A stretch of 14,810 nt of DNA from the NCBI GenBank assembly GCA_020635015.1, contig JACKAP010000030.1, forward strand, positions 1-14,810, given 5' to 3'. Below, one piece after another: positions 1-6,931 of this stretch. Position 1 is the stretch's first letter; every line of letters starts with the position of its first letter. This stretch comes from Calditrichia bacterium. Its GTDB lineage: Bacteria > Calditrichota > Calditrichia > RBG-13-44-9 > J075. The position numbers were made by a program, and so were the translations under genes. The notes beneath the pieces were generated by a model. It was not told where the DNA came from. It searched no databases and was given only the letters and a program-made list of their open reading frames with translations.

Positions 1-35
1 CCGCACTCCGCACTCCGCACTCCGCACTCCGCACT
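1..35. repeat. Heptamer tandem repeat, CCGCACT x5
   Basis: Five perfect copies of CCGCACT run from the window edge to base 35, so the array probably continues leftwards. It ends 9 bases beyond the stop codon of the minus-strand gene 45-1520. A single CCGCACT recurs at 14141-14147, and a related heptamer array (CCCTCCG x3) lies at 14194-14214. The copies are directly visible; no function is evident. Confidence 0.9.
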
Positions 36-44
36 CGTCCACGC

Positions 45-1520
45 TTAAACCTCTTCATCCATCGTAATATTCCCAAGACTGGAATCGACCTGCCGCTCCC
101 GGCGCAGCCGTTCGATCTCGCTCAGTTCCAGGGTCAGCAGCGGGAAGGCGTAGGTGATCTGTCCGGATTCGGAGACAGCGGTTTCTCCCTTCAGGTCCAG
201 CACTAAGGTTTCCATGTTTTGTGCCACCTGTTTTTCGCTGAGACGAGCAACTGAACCGTTTTGATTGACCCGATGGGTGATTTCCGTAGCGGTCTTCGGT
301 TGGCCCAGAGTTTCGAAAAGGATTTTATATAGCCGTTTGCGGATATTATTCTGCACCCGCAGCCGATTCTGCTTGCGGATCTTGAACCAGCGCAGGAGCG
401 GGATCAGGAAGAAGAGCAGGGAAAAAATCAACGGGATCCAGCCCAGCAGCAGGCTGATGGTGCCGGATGATGCTGCGGAAAAAGCGAGCAGGCTGACCAG
501 GTCGCCGGAACTGTTGCTCATCCCGGCATTATCCACCAGCGCAGTGATCAATCCGGAGGCGAAGAGGAAGGAAAAGCCCAGGTTGAACAAATTCATAAAT
601 CCGATAAACAGGTTGTGTCCCGATTTGTTGCCGTTCAGTTCGTATTCCGGCTCGTATTCGTTCCAGTAATATTCGATCTGACCTCCCTGAAGATACCCGG
701 TGCCGCGCAGCAGTTGATCGAACTGGCCGTACACCGCCCCGTTCTCGCTCACCTGGGCTTCCCCCTGAAAGCGGGCCAGGCAGTCGGTGAAGAACACATC
801 CGCCCGGGGGGCATCCCACCCGGCCAGCGCCTGCAGTTCGGCGGTCACCACCACCCCTTTTTGGGTGCGCAGGTATTCCGCCACTTCTTTGTGATTGCTG
901 AGTGGATCGGTTTTGACCGGTTCCGGGCCGAAAACAAAATCGTATACCGAAGCGATAAAATTCTTTTTGTTTGGATCGATCACTCCCGGGCGCGGCTGGT
1001 AGTGGCGGTAGGGATATCCCTGCCGGTCGGTGCGGTAACGCATCCCGCCGCCCCGGGTATTCCAGCGGAAGATGGAAAAGAATAGTTCGAATAGCCCGTT
1101 CAGGTTGATGCCGGCTGCAGATGAGCGGCCGCCGCGTCCCCGGTTGTCCCCCCGCTGCGAGGTGGCGGCAATCAGAATCAGGATGGTGATGATGATAAAG
1201 ATGACGAAATAAACCACCAGGGTGACGGTGATCCAGGCTTTGTAGATTACCTTGAAGGCGCGCCACAGCCAGTTGAGGATGTCCTGGCGGACCTCCGCAA
1301 AAGACTTGGCGTCCCGCCGGCGCAGGCGCTGGCCGAAATCATAGATGAGATCGCCGTTCTCGGTCAACTGCAGCCGGCAGGCGTAGCGCTTCATCAAATC
1401 ATCGACGGCATCTTTGGCCTCATCGATGGATAAGCCGGTAACCGCTGCCGCTTCTGCGGCAGTGAAGGGCTTCAGTTGTTTGCGGATTTTCTTTTCCAGG
1501 GTTTGGGCTAGCGCATTCAT
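45..1520 (-). CDS. Membrane protein with three winged-helix-like modules, function unknown
   Basis: I do not recognise a named family. The 491-residue protein has about four membrane spans: one near residues 97-118, and three near 302-326, 340-360 and 361-378. Three similar soluble modules lie around them, at about 18-63, 207-267 and 400-460. Each has helices resembling a small winged helix and closes with a matching hairpin: TENGDLIYDFG, SENGAVYGQFD and SESGQITYAFP. A Gly/Arg-rich linker (about 122-133) and a Tyr/Arg/Pro-rich stretch (160-180) follow the first span. There is no signal peptide. The modules suggest a membrane-anchored sensor or scaffold, which is inference. No clear Shine-Dalgarno precedes the ATG, so the start is moderately certain. 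A 10-bp hairpin lies about 31 bases upstream, at 1552-1582. The gene ends next to the CCGCACT array. Confidence 0.85.
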   Translation of the reverse strand: MNALAQTLEKKIRKQLKPFTAAEAAAVTGLSIDEAKDAVDDLMKRYACRLQLTENGDLIYDFGQRLRRRDAKSFAEVRQDILNWLWRAFKVIYKAWITVTLVVYFVIFIIITILILIAATSQRGDNRGRGGRSSAAGINLNGLFELFFSIFRWNTRGGGMRYRTDRQGYPYRHYQPRPGVIDPNKKNFIASVYDFVFGPEPVKTDPLSNHKEVAEYLRTQKGVVVTAELQALAGWDAPRADVFFTDCLARFQGEAQVSENGAVYGQFDQLLRGTGYLQGGQIEYYWNEYEPEYELNGNKSGHNLFIGFMNLFNLGFSFLFASGLITALVDNAGMSNSSGDLVSLLAFSAASSGTISLLLGWIPLIFSLLFFLIPLLRWFKIRKQNRLRVQNNIRKRLYKILFETLGQPKTATEITHRVNQNGSVARLSEKQVAQNMETLVLDLKGETAVSESGQITYAFPLLTLELSEIERLRRERQVDSSLGNITMDEEV

Positions 1521-1551
1521 GGCATTTTCTGCGGGCTATGCTGAAATGACA

Positions 1552-1582
1552 CGAGAGAGGGGGGACATACCGCCCTCTCTCG
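1552..1582. promoter_or_regulatory. Short perfect hairpin upstream of the membrane-protein gene
   Basis: CGAGAGAGGG at 1552-1561 pairs perfectly with CCCTCTCTCG at 1573-1582 around an 11-base loop. It lies 31 bases upstream of the ATG at 1520 and downstream of the DUF4332 gene on the same strand. No T-tract follows it on the minus strand, so it is not a classical terminator. It could be a 5'-leader structure or an operator; the role is inference. Confidence 0.4.
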
Positions 1583-1624
1583 CGTTGTTATATTCTGTGA
1601 AGGTCGTCAGCATTCGGTCTGTAG

Positions 1625-1683
1625 AGATGCTGGATACTGGATACTGGATATTTCAGCGACCCAGTATCCAGTACCCAGCATCT
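1625..1683. repeat. Inverted heptamer repeat (TGGATAC), hairpin
   Basis: The left arm 1625-1648 contains three heptamers (TGGATAC, TGGATAC, TGGATAT, running to 1651). The right arm 1660-1683 contains three complementary ones (CCAGTAT, CCAGTAC, CCAGCAT). The arms match at 22 of 24 positions around an 11-base loop. The element sits in the 225-bp gap between the DUF4332 gene and the membrane-protein gene. It has no T-tract. It follows the same design as the other repeats here, a tandem array facing its inverted copy. Confidence 0.85.
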
Positions 1684-1745
1684 TTATAACCGATTATGCC
1701 TAATTATCAATGATTTCCGGCACCAAAATCATGACCGGCGGAGAA

Positions 1746-2165
1746 TCAGTGCGTGACCATCGGCTCCAGCGTTTTGGCGTTCTCTACCCAGGTTTGCACC
1801 ATCGAGAGGGAGGGGAGCTGACGTACCAGCCGCCGGCCGCCGCTTTCATTGACCTCCGCCATTTTGGCATGGAGATTCTCGGCGTTGCGGTTGCGCAGTT
1901 CTTTTACGGTATCCACTCCGGAGCGCTCCAGCAGTTCGGCATACTCGCTGCCGATCCCCCGCACCCGGTACAAGTCGGCGGCGTTTACCCATTTGAGAAT
2001 CAAACTGGCGTCAAGGCCGGTCGCTTCTGCTAATTCCTGGCGACCTTTACGGGTGCATCCTTTTTTCAACAATGCGGCAACACTTTTGACCCCGGCTGCT
2101 CTTAGTTTTTCGGCGTAAGCAGGACCGATTCCTTCGATATCGCTGATGGGATGATACTTGGCCAT
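1746..2165 (-). CDS. DUF4332-type helix-hairpin-helix protein
   Basis: This is a 139-residue protein with two clear helix-hairpin-helix motifs: IEGIGPAYAEKLRAAG (about 10-25) and VRGIGSEYAELLERSG (about 68-83). Each has the GIG turn seen in non-specific DNA-binding HhH motifs and in the Rad51/topoisomerase-like folds. A two-HhH protein of this size that begins with a phrase like ISDIEGIGPAYAEKL matches the DUF4332 family, whose members are mostly uncharacterised. DNA or RNA binding is inferred from the motif. There is no catalytic signature. The start is well supported by AAGGAG 7 bases upstream (complement of 2173-2178). It is divergent from the dehydratase gene and shares the 394-bp gap with it. 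The next minus-strand gene begins 225 bp downstream, beyond a repeat hairpin, so co-transcription is uncertain. Confidence 0.88.
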   Translation of the reverse strand: MAKYHPISDIEGIGPAYAEKLRAAGVKSVAALLKKGCTRKGRQELAEATGLDASLILKWVNAADLYRVRGIGSEYAELLERSGVDTVKELRNRNAENLHAKMAEVNESGGRRLVRQLPSLSMVQTWVENAKTLEPMVTH

Positions 2166-2362
2166 GGTAAATCTCCTTAATTGGTTAAAATAAGCGTTTT
2201 TCGCCTCCGATAGGTGACGTAATTTAAAATTCTATTTTTGAAAAACAAGCACTGAATTATCAAGTCTGATGCCGAAAATGGCGTGCCGTAGCGGCCAAAA
2301 AAATATTTTTTTGCTTAAATTTATTTAAAACAGTTATATATGACAATGTTGTCTGCCGCGTT

Positions 2363-2378
2363 TACCTTTTTAAAGGTA
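2363..2378. promoter_or_regulatory. Near-palindrome, possible operator
   Basis: TACCTTT (2363-2369) and AAAGGTA (2372-2378) are perfect complements around a 2-base centre. They sit in the divergent promoter region about 180 bases upstream of the dehydratase start. A 16-bp dyad of this kind is compatible with a dimeric repressor site. No regulator is encoded nearby, so this is weak inference. Confidence 0.3.
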
Positions 2379-2399
2379 CTGCCGGGAGGTTAAATTGTC

Positions 2400-2465
2400 T
2401 GGTCCGAGTGGGGGATATGACACAGCAACCGGTCTGGCCGGTAGAGAAATCCCCCATTCGGATTA
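2400..2465 (+). ncRNA. Two-tier hairpin, possible structured leader or interspersed palindrome
   Basis: Bases 2400-2416 pair with 2449-2465 in a 17-bp stem. It includes five consecutive G-C pairs and three G-T wobbles. An asymmetric internal loop (11 and 6 bases) leads to a second perfect stem, ACCGG (2428-2432) with CCGGT (2438-2442), closed by a 5-base loop. The stem lies about 95 bases upstream of the dehydratase start. It is followed by A-rich sequence, not T, so it is not a plus-strand terminator. It may be a riboswitch-like leader, a small RNA, or a palindromic repeat like those elsewhere in the window. It matches no riboswitch consensus that I could recall. Confidence 0.4.
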
Positions 2466-2559
2466 AAAAAACGCGCTCAAAAAATATACGTTTGTTATTT
2501 TGGGGACGGCTATTTATTATTGACGGTTAGATATGTGCAGAATCCGCTTTGGAGGAAAA

Positions 2560-3534
2560 ATGCCGGACAGGCCGATACCGACATTACACGACATCATTTC
2601 CGCCCGGAAGGTTGTGAATCAGCACTTAAAACCCACGCCGTTGCATTTTTATAATTCGCTTAGCGAACTGCTGGATGCGCAGGTATGGGTGAAACACGAG
2701 AACCATCAACCGGCAGGGGCTTTCAAAGTGCGCGGCGGGGTAAATCTGGCCGCCGGATTGAGTGAAGCGGAAAAGAAACGGGGATTGTTTACCGCTTCCA
2801 CCGGCAACCACGGGCAGAGCATTGCCTATGCCGCCCGGGTTCAGGGCATCCGGGCGGTGATCGCGGTGCCGGAAGGGGCTAATCCCGCCAAGGTCAATGC
2901 GATGCGCCGCCTGGGCGCGGAGGTGCGGTTCCACGGACCGGATTTCGATAGCGCCCGGGAATGGATCATGGCCGAAGCGCAGGCGCAGGGCGGTCATTAT
3001 GTGGGGCCTACCGAGGAAGCGCTGATCTGCGGAGTGGGCAGTTACGTGCTGGAGATCGTAGAGGAACTGCCCGACCTGGATGCCATCATCGTGCCGGTGG
3101 GGGGCGGGAGCAGCGCTTCGGCGGCCGGTATCGTACTGAAAAACATCAATGAAAAGATCGAAGTGATCGGCTGCCAGTCCGCTCAGGCCCCGGCGGCGCA
3201 ACTCAGCTGGGCGGCCGGCAAGATCGTCACCGCCCCGATGAAAACCTTTGCAGAAGGGGTGGCCACCCGGGTGCCTTTCGAAAATACCCAACGGATCATG
3301 CGTCAATATCTCGACGATTTCCTGCTGGTGGATGACCGGGAGATCGAGGCGGCGATCCTGCTGTATCTGCAGTTAACTCATAACCTCGCCGAAGGCGCTG
3401 GCGCCATCCCCCTGGCCACTGCCCTGAAACACAAGGCACGCTTCGCCGGCAAAAAAATTGTGCTGGTGCTCAGCGGGGGAAATCTCCATGTGGAAAAACT
3501 GCGCAGCATCATATCCCGCCATCGCGGGCATTAA
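2560..3534 (+). CDS. PLP-dependent threonine/serine dehydratase (ammonia-lyase)
   Basis: This is a fold-type II PLP enzyme of the threonine dehydratase group. It would deaminate L-threonine to 2-oxobutanoate, or L-serine or a related beta-hydroxy amino acid to the 2-oxo acid, in the cytoplasm. Visible landmarks are the PLP lysine in GAFKVRGG (K56 from the chosen start), the asparagine loop STGNHGQS (N83), the glycine-rich phosphate loop VGGGSSASAAG (about 180-190) and the C-terminal LSGGNLH motif. The 324-residue length matches short catabolic enzymes such as TdcB. No C-terminal ACT regulatory domain is present, so isoleucine feedback is not expected. I chose ATG 2560 because GGAGG (2551-2555) precedes it; an in-frame ATG at 2533 has no such site. 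Substrate cannot be fixed by eye: serine racemases and beta-hydroxyaspartate dehydratase are close relatives. It is divergent from the DUF4332 gene. Confidence 0.9.
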   Translation: MPDRPIPTLHDIISARKVVNQHLKPTPLHFYNSLSELLDAQVWVKHENHQPAGAFKVRGGVNLAAGLSEAEKKRGLFTASTGNHGQSIAYAARVQGIRAVIAVPEGANPAKVNAMRRLGAEVRFHGPDFDSAREWIMAEAQAQGGHYVGPTEEALICGVGSYVLEIVEELPDLDAIIVPVGGGSSASAAGIVLKNINEKIEVIGCQSAQAPAAQLSWAAGKIVTAPMKTFAEGVATRVPFENTQRIMRQYLDDFLLVDDREIEAAILLYLQLTHNLAEGAGAIPLATALKHKARFAGKKIVLVLSGGNLHVEKLRSIISRHRGH

Positions 3535-3727
3535 ATTGAACCATTCTGGCAGTGTCAGCGTATGGATTTGTTCAGGCGAAGTGAGGCTGGCATCGCCGTC
3601 TGAATGGCAAACGCTTAATGCTCAGCAGTAAATGGTAATTTTAACCACCTTCCCGTGCAAGCGTTGCGCAGAGCGTAGTTCCACTCGCGGCCACGTATGG
3701 CACGGTATCAATATATAAGGCAAAACC

Positions 3728-5083
3728 ATGACTGATACGATAGACAATATCCCTCCCGCCGTCGATCCCGCCACCGCGCCGGTGGCGAAGCAGTCGACCG
3801 AGGTCGGCAGCGTATTTGTCTCCAACTACCCCGCCTACTCCTTTTGGAGCGAGGAAGCGGTGCCGGAGGCCCACCGGGCGTTAAACCGCCCGGGAGAGCG
3901 TCATAACCCGCTGGGCTTGTACCTGCATATCCCTTTCTGCCGCAAGCGCTGCAAGTTTTGCTATTTCAAAGTTTATACCGGAAAGAATAGCGACGAGATC
4001 CAAATCTATCTCGACGCCCTGGCCCGGGAACTGGACACGTACGGCAAGCTGCCCGCGGTGCAGCAACGGCCCCTGAAATTCGTCTACTTCGGCGGCGGTA
4101 CCCCTTCGTTTATCAGCGTCAAACATCTGAAGTGGCTGGTGGAAAAAGCCCGGGAAGCCCTTCCCTGGGATGGGGTGGAGGAGGTGGCTTTTGAATGCGA
4201 ACCCGGCACCCTCTCCCAATCGAAGCTGGCGGCGATCAAAGATATCGGGGTCACCCGCCTGAGCCTGGGGATCGAACACTTCAACGATGACATCCTGCGC
4301 GAAAACGGCCGGGCCCATGTCTCCAAAGAAATCTACCGGATCCAGTCCTGGGTGAAGGAGATGGGTTTCGAGCAACTGAACATCGACCTGATCGCCGGTA
4401 TGGTGGGAGATACCCGCGAGAGCTGGGAAGATACGGTGCAGCGGGCCATCGATTACGATCCGGACAGCATCACCATCTACCAACTGGAGCTGCCCTACAA
4501 CGCGGTCTACTCCCGGCATCTCCGGGAAGGGGAAAAAATTCCCGTGGCCGACTGGAAGACCAAGCAAGCCTGGCACAGTTACGCGATCGATCAACTGCTG
4601 GCGGCGGGTTACGAGGTGTCCAGCGCCTATACCATGATCAAAAAGGATAGCCCCAACAAAAAATTCGTCTACCGCGACGCCCTGTGGCATGGCAGCGACA
4701 TGCTCGCCACCGGCGTGGCTTCCTTCGGCCACATGAGCGGCGTGCACTTCCAGAATGCCGGGCGCTGGGATGCCTACCTGGAAGGGGCCAATGCCGGCCG
4801 GCTGCCGATCCAGCGGGCCTTCGCCACCAATCGCCGGGAGCAGTTGATCCGGGAGATGATTCTGCAATTGAAGCTGGGGCGGATCGAACCGGGATATTTC
4901 CAGGATAAATTTTCGGTGAATATTCTGAATGATTTTTCCGAAGCGTTTGAGCGCCTGGAGAAGGCCGGCCAGTTGCGCCTCGCGGAGGGCGAGATTACCC
5001 TGACCCGGGAAGGGCTGCTGCAGGTCGATCAGCTGCTCCCGCAGTTTTACGAGCCGAAATACCGCAATGCCCGCTATACCTGA
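3728..5083 (+). CDS. HemN-like radical SAM enzyme (coproporphyrinogen III oxidase family)
   Basis: The 451-residue protein has the [4Fe-4S]/SAM-binding motif CX3CX2C at C71, C75 and C78, following YLHIPF. This opening is typical of the HemN/HemW/HutW group. YFGGGTPS (about 120-127) is the SAM-contacting glycine motif. The C-terminal part resembles the HemN C-terminal domain and the overall length is close to HemN. True HemN has an extra cysteine two residues after the third; here that position is F80 (CYF), so oxygen-independent heme synthesis is doubtful. It could be a HemW-like heme chaperone, a heme-degrading HutW/ChuW relative, or a methyltransferase or cyclopropanase type. AAGG with 7-base spacing supports the start. 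Its stop is 12 bp from the AceK start, so the two are almost certainly co-transcribed. The 193-bp upstream gap has no repeats. Confidence 0.88.
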   Translation: MTDTIDNIPPAVDPATAPVAKQSTEVGSVFVSNYPAYSFWSEEAVPEAHRALNRPGERHNPLGLYLHIPFCRKRCKFCYFKVYTGKNSDEIQIYLDALARELDTYGKLPAVQQRPLKFVYFGGGTPSFISVKHLKWLVEKAREALPWDGVEEVAFECEPGTLSQSKLAAIKDIGVTRLSLGIEHFNDDILRENGRAHVSKEIYRIQSWVKEMGFEQLNIDLIAGMVGDTRESWEDTVQRAIDYDPDSITIYQLELPYNAVYSRHLREGEKIPVADWKTKQAWHSYAIDQLLAAGYEVSSAYTMIKKDSPNKKFVYRDALWHGSDMLATGVASFGHMSGVHFQNAGRWDAYLEGANAGRLPIQRAFATNRREQLIREMILQLKLGRIEPGYFQDKFSVNILNDFSEAFERLEKAGQLRLAEGEITLTREGLLQVDQLLPQFYEPKYRNARYT

Positions 5084-5095
5084 TCAGGAGGGATA

Positions 5096-6835
5096 ATGAA
5101 CCAGCGACTGACCGGCAGCCGCCTGTCCAATCTGGCCGCACACGCCATTTATGAAGCTTTCGACATCTTCCAAACCCGTTTCCAGGAGATCACCCACCGG
5201 GCAAAAAATCGCTTCGAGACCCGTGACTGGCACGGCTTTCAGGCCGATGCCGCCGAGCGGCTGGAACTCTATCGCGAAGTGGTCGGGGGCATCACCGGCG
5301 ATATCCGCAAACTGCTCGACGACCGCCTGGAAGATAAGCTGGTCTGGGCCGGCCTGAAGGCGGTCTATTCCGGCCTGATCACCGGACGCAACGACTGGGA
5401 ACTGGGGGAGACCTTTTTTAACTCGATCACCCGGCGGATCTTTACGACCGTTGGCGTCGATCCGCAGATCGAATTCGTCGATACCGATTTTGAGACGCCT
5501 CCGACCAAATCTCATCAATCGGTATATCGCAGCTATCGCGGTGCCGGAGGAACCATCACTTTGGTGGAGCAGATCCTCAGCGACTGCCGTTTTGCCACCC
5601 CCTACCAGGATCTGCATCGCGACGCCCGGCTGGCGGCGTCGCAGATCGAGGCCCACCTGCGCAAGATCAGCGCCCTGCGGGTGGTCGATCGTGCGGAGAT
5701 CGTGCGTTCGGTTTTCTATCGCGGCCAGAGCGCTTACATCGTCGGGAGGATGTTCAGCGCCTCTCAGGATTTCCCCTTCGTGCTGGCGTTGATGAATTCG
5801 CCGCAGGGGATTTTCGTCGATGCGGTGCTGCTCGATGAGAACGAGGTCAGCGTGCTCTTCAGCTACACCCGTTCCTACTTCCATGTTGATGTCGAGCGTT
5901 ACTACGACCTGGTGCGGTTTCTGAAAAATGTCATCCCCCGCAAACGGATTGCCGAGCTCTATATCTCGGTGGGCCATAACAAGCACGGCAAAACCGAGCT
6001 CTACCGCGACCTGCTCGATCATCTCGCCCATTCCGACGATCAGTTTGTCATCGCCCCGGGACAAAAAGGCATGGTGATGGTGGTGTTTACCATTCCCGGC
6101 TATGATGTGGTCTTCAAGCTGATCAAAGACCGCTTTACCTATCCCAAGAAGGGCAACCGCGATACGGTGATCGAAAAATACCGCATGGTCTTCCGTCACG
6201 ACCGCGCCGGGCGGCTGATTGATGCCCAGGAGTTCGAATACCTGGAATTCGACCGCGCCCGCTTTTCCGACGAATTGGTGGCGGAGCTGCTCAAGGAAGC
6301 CTCGCAGACTGTGGTGGTGCAGGATGACTCGGTGGTGATCAAGCACGCCTATCTGGAACGGCGGGTGATTCCCCTGGATATCTACGCCCAGGCAGCCGAC
6401 CTGGAAGCGGCCAGGGCGGCGGTGATCGACTACGGAAACGCCATCAAGGACCTTGCCGCTACCAATATTTTCCCCGGCGACATGCTCCTGAAAAATTTCG
6501 GCGTGACCCGCCACGGCCGGGTGGTGTTTTATGATTATGACGAGCTCTGCCTGATCACCGATTGTAATTTCCGCACCACCCCCAAAGCGCCAAGCTTTGA
6601 AGAAGAATTCTCTGCCGAACCCTGGTTTGTTATCGCCGAAAACGATATCTTCCCCAGCGAATTTCGCTATTTCCTGGGGCTGGGCGGTGAGCTGTTGGAG
6701 GAATTCGAGGCGGTGCATGGGGATATCTTTGGGGTCGATTTCTGGCGTGGTCTGCAGGAACGGATTGCCGCTGGGGAGATTGTGCACATTTTCCCCTATC
6801 CACAGCGTAAGCGGTTGAAAGCCGTTGATGGGTGA
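5096..6835 (+). CDS. aceK: Isocitrate dehydrogenase kinase/phosphatase
   Basis: AceK phosphorylates and dephosphorylates isocitrate dehydrogenase, setting how much isocitrate enters the glyoxylate shunt. The 579-residue protein is close to the E. coli length (578) and aligns from end to end by eye. The kinase ATP loop is APGQKGMVM (320-328), with the ATP-contacting lysine at K341. The catalytic loop is FPGDMLLKNFG, with D462 and N467, and the metal-binding region is FYDYDE (478-483). D376 in LIDAQEF corresponds to the aspartate tied to phosphatase activity in E. coli (D371), as I recall it. AGGAGG at 5086-5091 supports the start. Isocitrate lyase and malate synthase, the usual operon partners, are absent from the window; a HemN-like radical SAM gene precedes it instead. 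The stop codon is directly followed by a heptamer array. AceK is best known from Proteobacteria, so transfer is possible. Confidence 0.97.
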   Translation: MNQRLTGSRLSNLAAHAIYEAFDIFQTRFQEITHRAKNRFETRDWHGFQADAAERLELYREVVGGITGDIRKLLDDRLEDKLVWAGLKAVYSGLITGRNDWELGETFFNSITRRIFTTVGVDPQIEFVDTDFETPPTKSHQSVYRSYRGAGGTITLVEQILSDCRFATPYQDLHRDARLAASQIEAHLRKISALRVVDRAEIVRSVFYRGQSAYIVGRMFSASQDFPFVLALMNSPQGIFVDAVLLDENEVSVLFSYTRSYFHVDVERYYDLVRFLKNVIPRKRIAELYISVGHNKHGKTELYRDLLDHLAHSDDQFVIAPGQKGMVMVVFTIPGYDVVFKLIKDRFTYPKKGNRDTVIEKYRMVFRHDRAGRLIDAQEFEYLEFDRARFSDELVAELLKEASQTVVVQDDSVVIKHAYLERRVIPLDIYAQAADLEAARAAVIDYGNAIKDLAATNIFPGDMLLKNFGVTRHGRVVFYDYDELCLITDCNFRTTPKAPSFEEEFSAEPWFVIAENDIFPSEFRYFLGLGGELLEEFEAVHGDIFGVDFWRGLQERIAAGEIVHIFPYPQRKRLKAVDG

Positions 6836-6931
6836 GGGTAAAGGTAAAGGATAAAGGATAAAGGATGAAGGATGAAGGATAAAGGATGAAGGATGAAGGA
6901 TGAAGGGTAAAGGATAAAGGATGAAGGATAG
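6836..6931. repeat. Heptamer array GGATRAA, about 13 units
   Basis: The array fills the whole 96-bp gap between the aceK stop and the next start codon. Eleven uninterrupted 7-bp units (GGATAAA, GGATGAA and one GGGTAAA) occupy 6849-6925, with two slightly degenerate units before and GGATAG after. Because the period is 7, TAA or TGA occurs in every plus-strand frame within about 21 bp. Each unit also contributes AAGGA, which resembles a Shine-Dalgarno site for the following gene. Confidence 0.92.

Larger units (their letters stand above)
2166..2559. other. AT-rich divergent intergenic region
   Basis: This 394-bp gap separates two divergent genes and is far more AT-rich than the flanking coding DNA. 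Its contents are: an A7-T-A-T7-like tract around 2298-2312; a near-palindrome TACCTTT/AAAGGTA at 2363-2378; a perfect Shine-Dalgarno-like GGGAGGT at 2384-2390; and a strong two-tier hairpin at 2400-2465, followed by A-rich sequence. Promoters for both genes must lie here, but I could not pick a convincing -35/-10 pair. Two short ORFs (2395-2466 from TTG; 2417-2530 from ATG) are possible but unproven. Confidence 0.6.

Noticed and set aside
1625..1683. Rho-independent terminator of the DUF4332 gene
   Set aside because: The hairpin is strong, but no T-tract follows on the minus strand.
2417..2455. SAM-type riboswitch, suggested by TGA...GCAACCGG...CCGGT...AATCC
   Set aside because: The resemblance is limited to one segment. 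The kink-turn stem, the closing P1 stem and the downstream P4 of the SAM-I class are not found in the right order, and the flanking bases pair with each other instead.
3881..4867. Minus-strand open frame opposite the HemN-like gene
   Set aside because: Composition is that of a shadow frame; the plus strand has unmistakable radical SAM motifs and a good RBS.
5084..6787. Long minus-strand open frame (about 567 codons) opposite aceK
   Set aside because: It is rich in His/Gln/Gly runs typical of the reverse complement of GC-rich coding DNA, has no family resemblance, and lies fully under a clear AceK.
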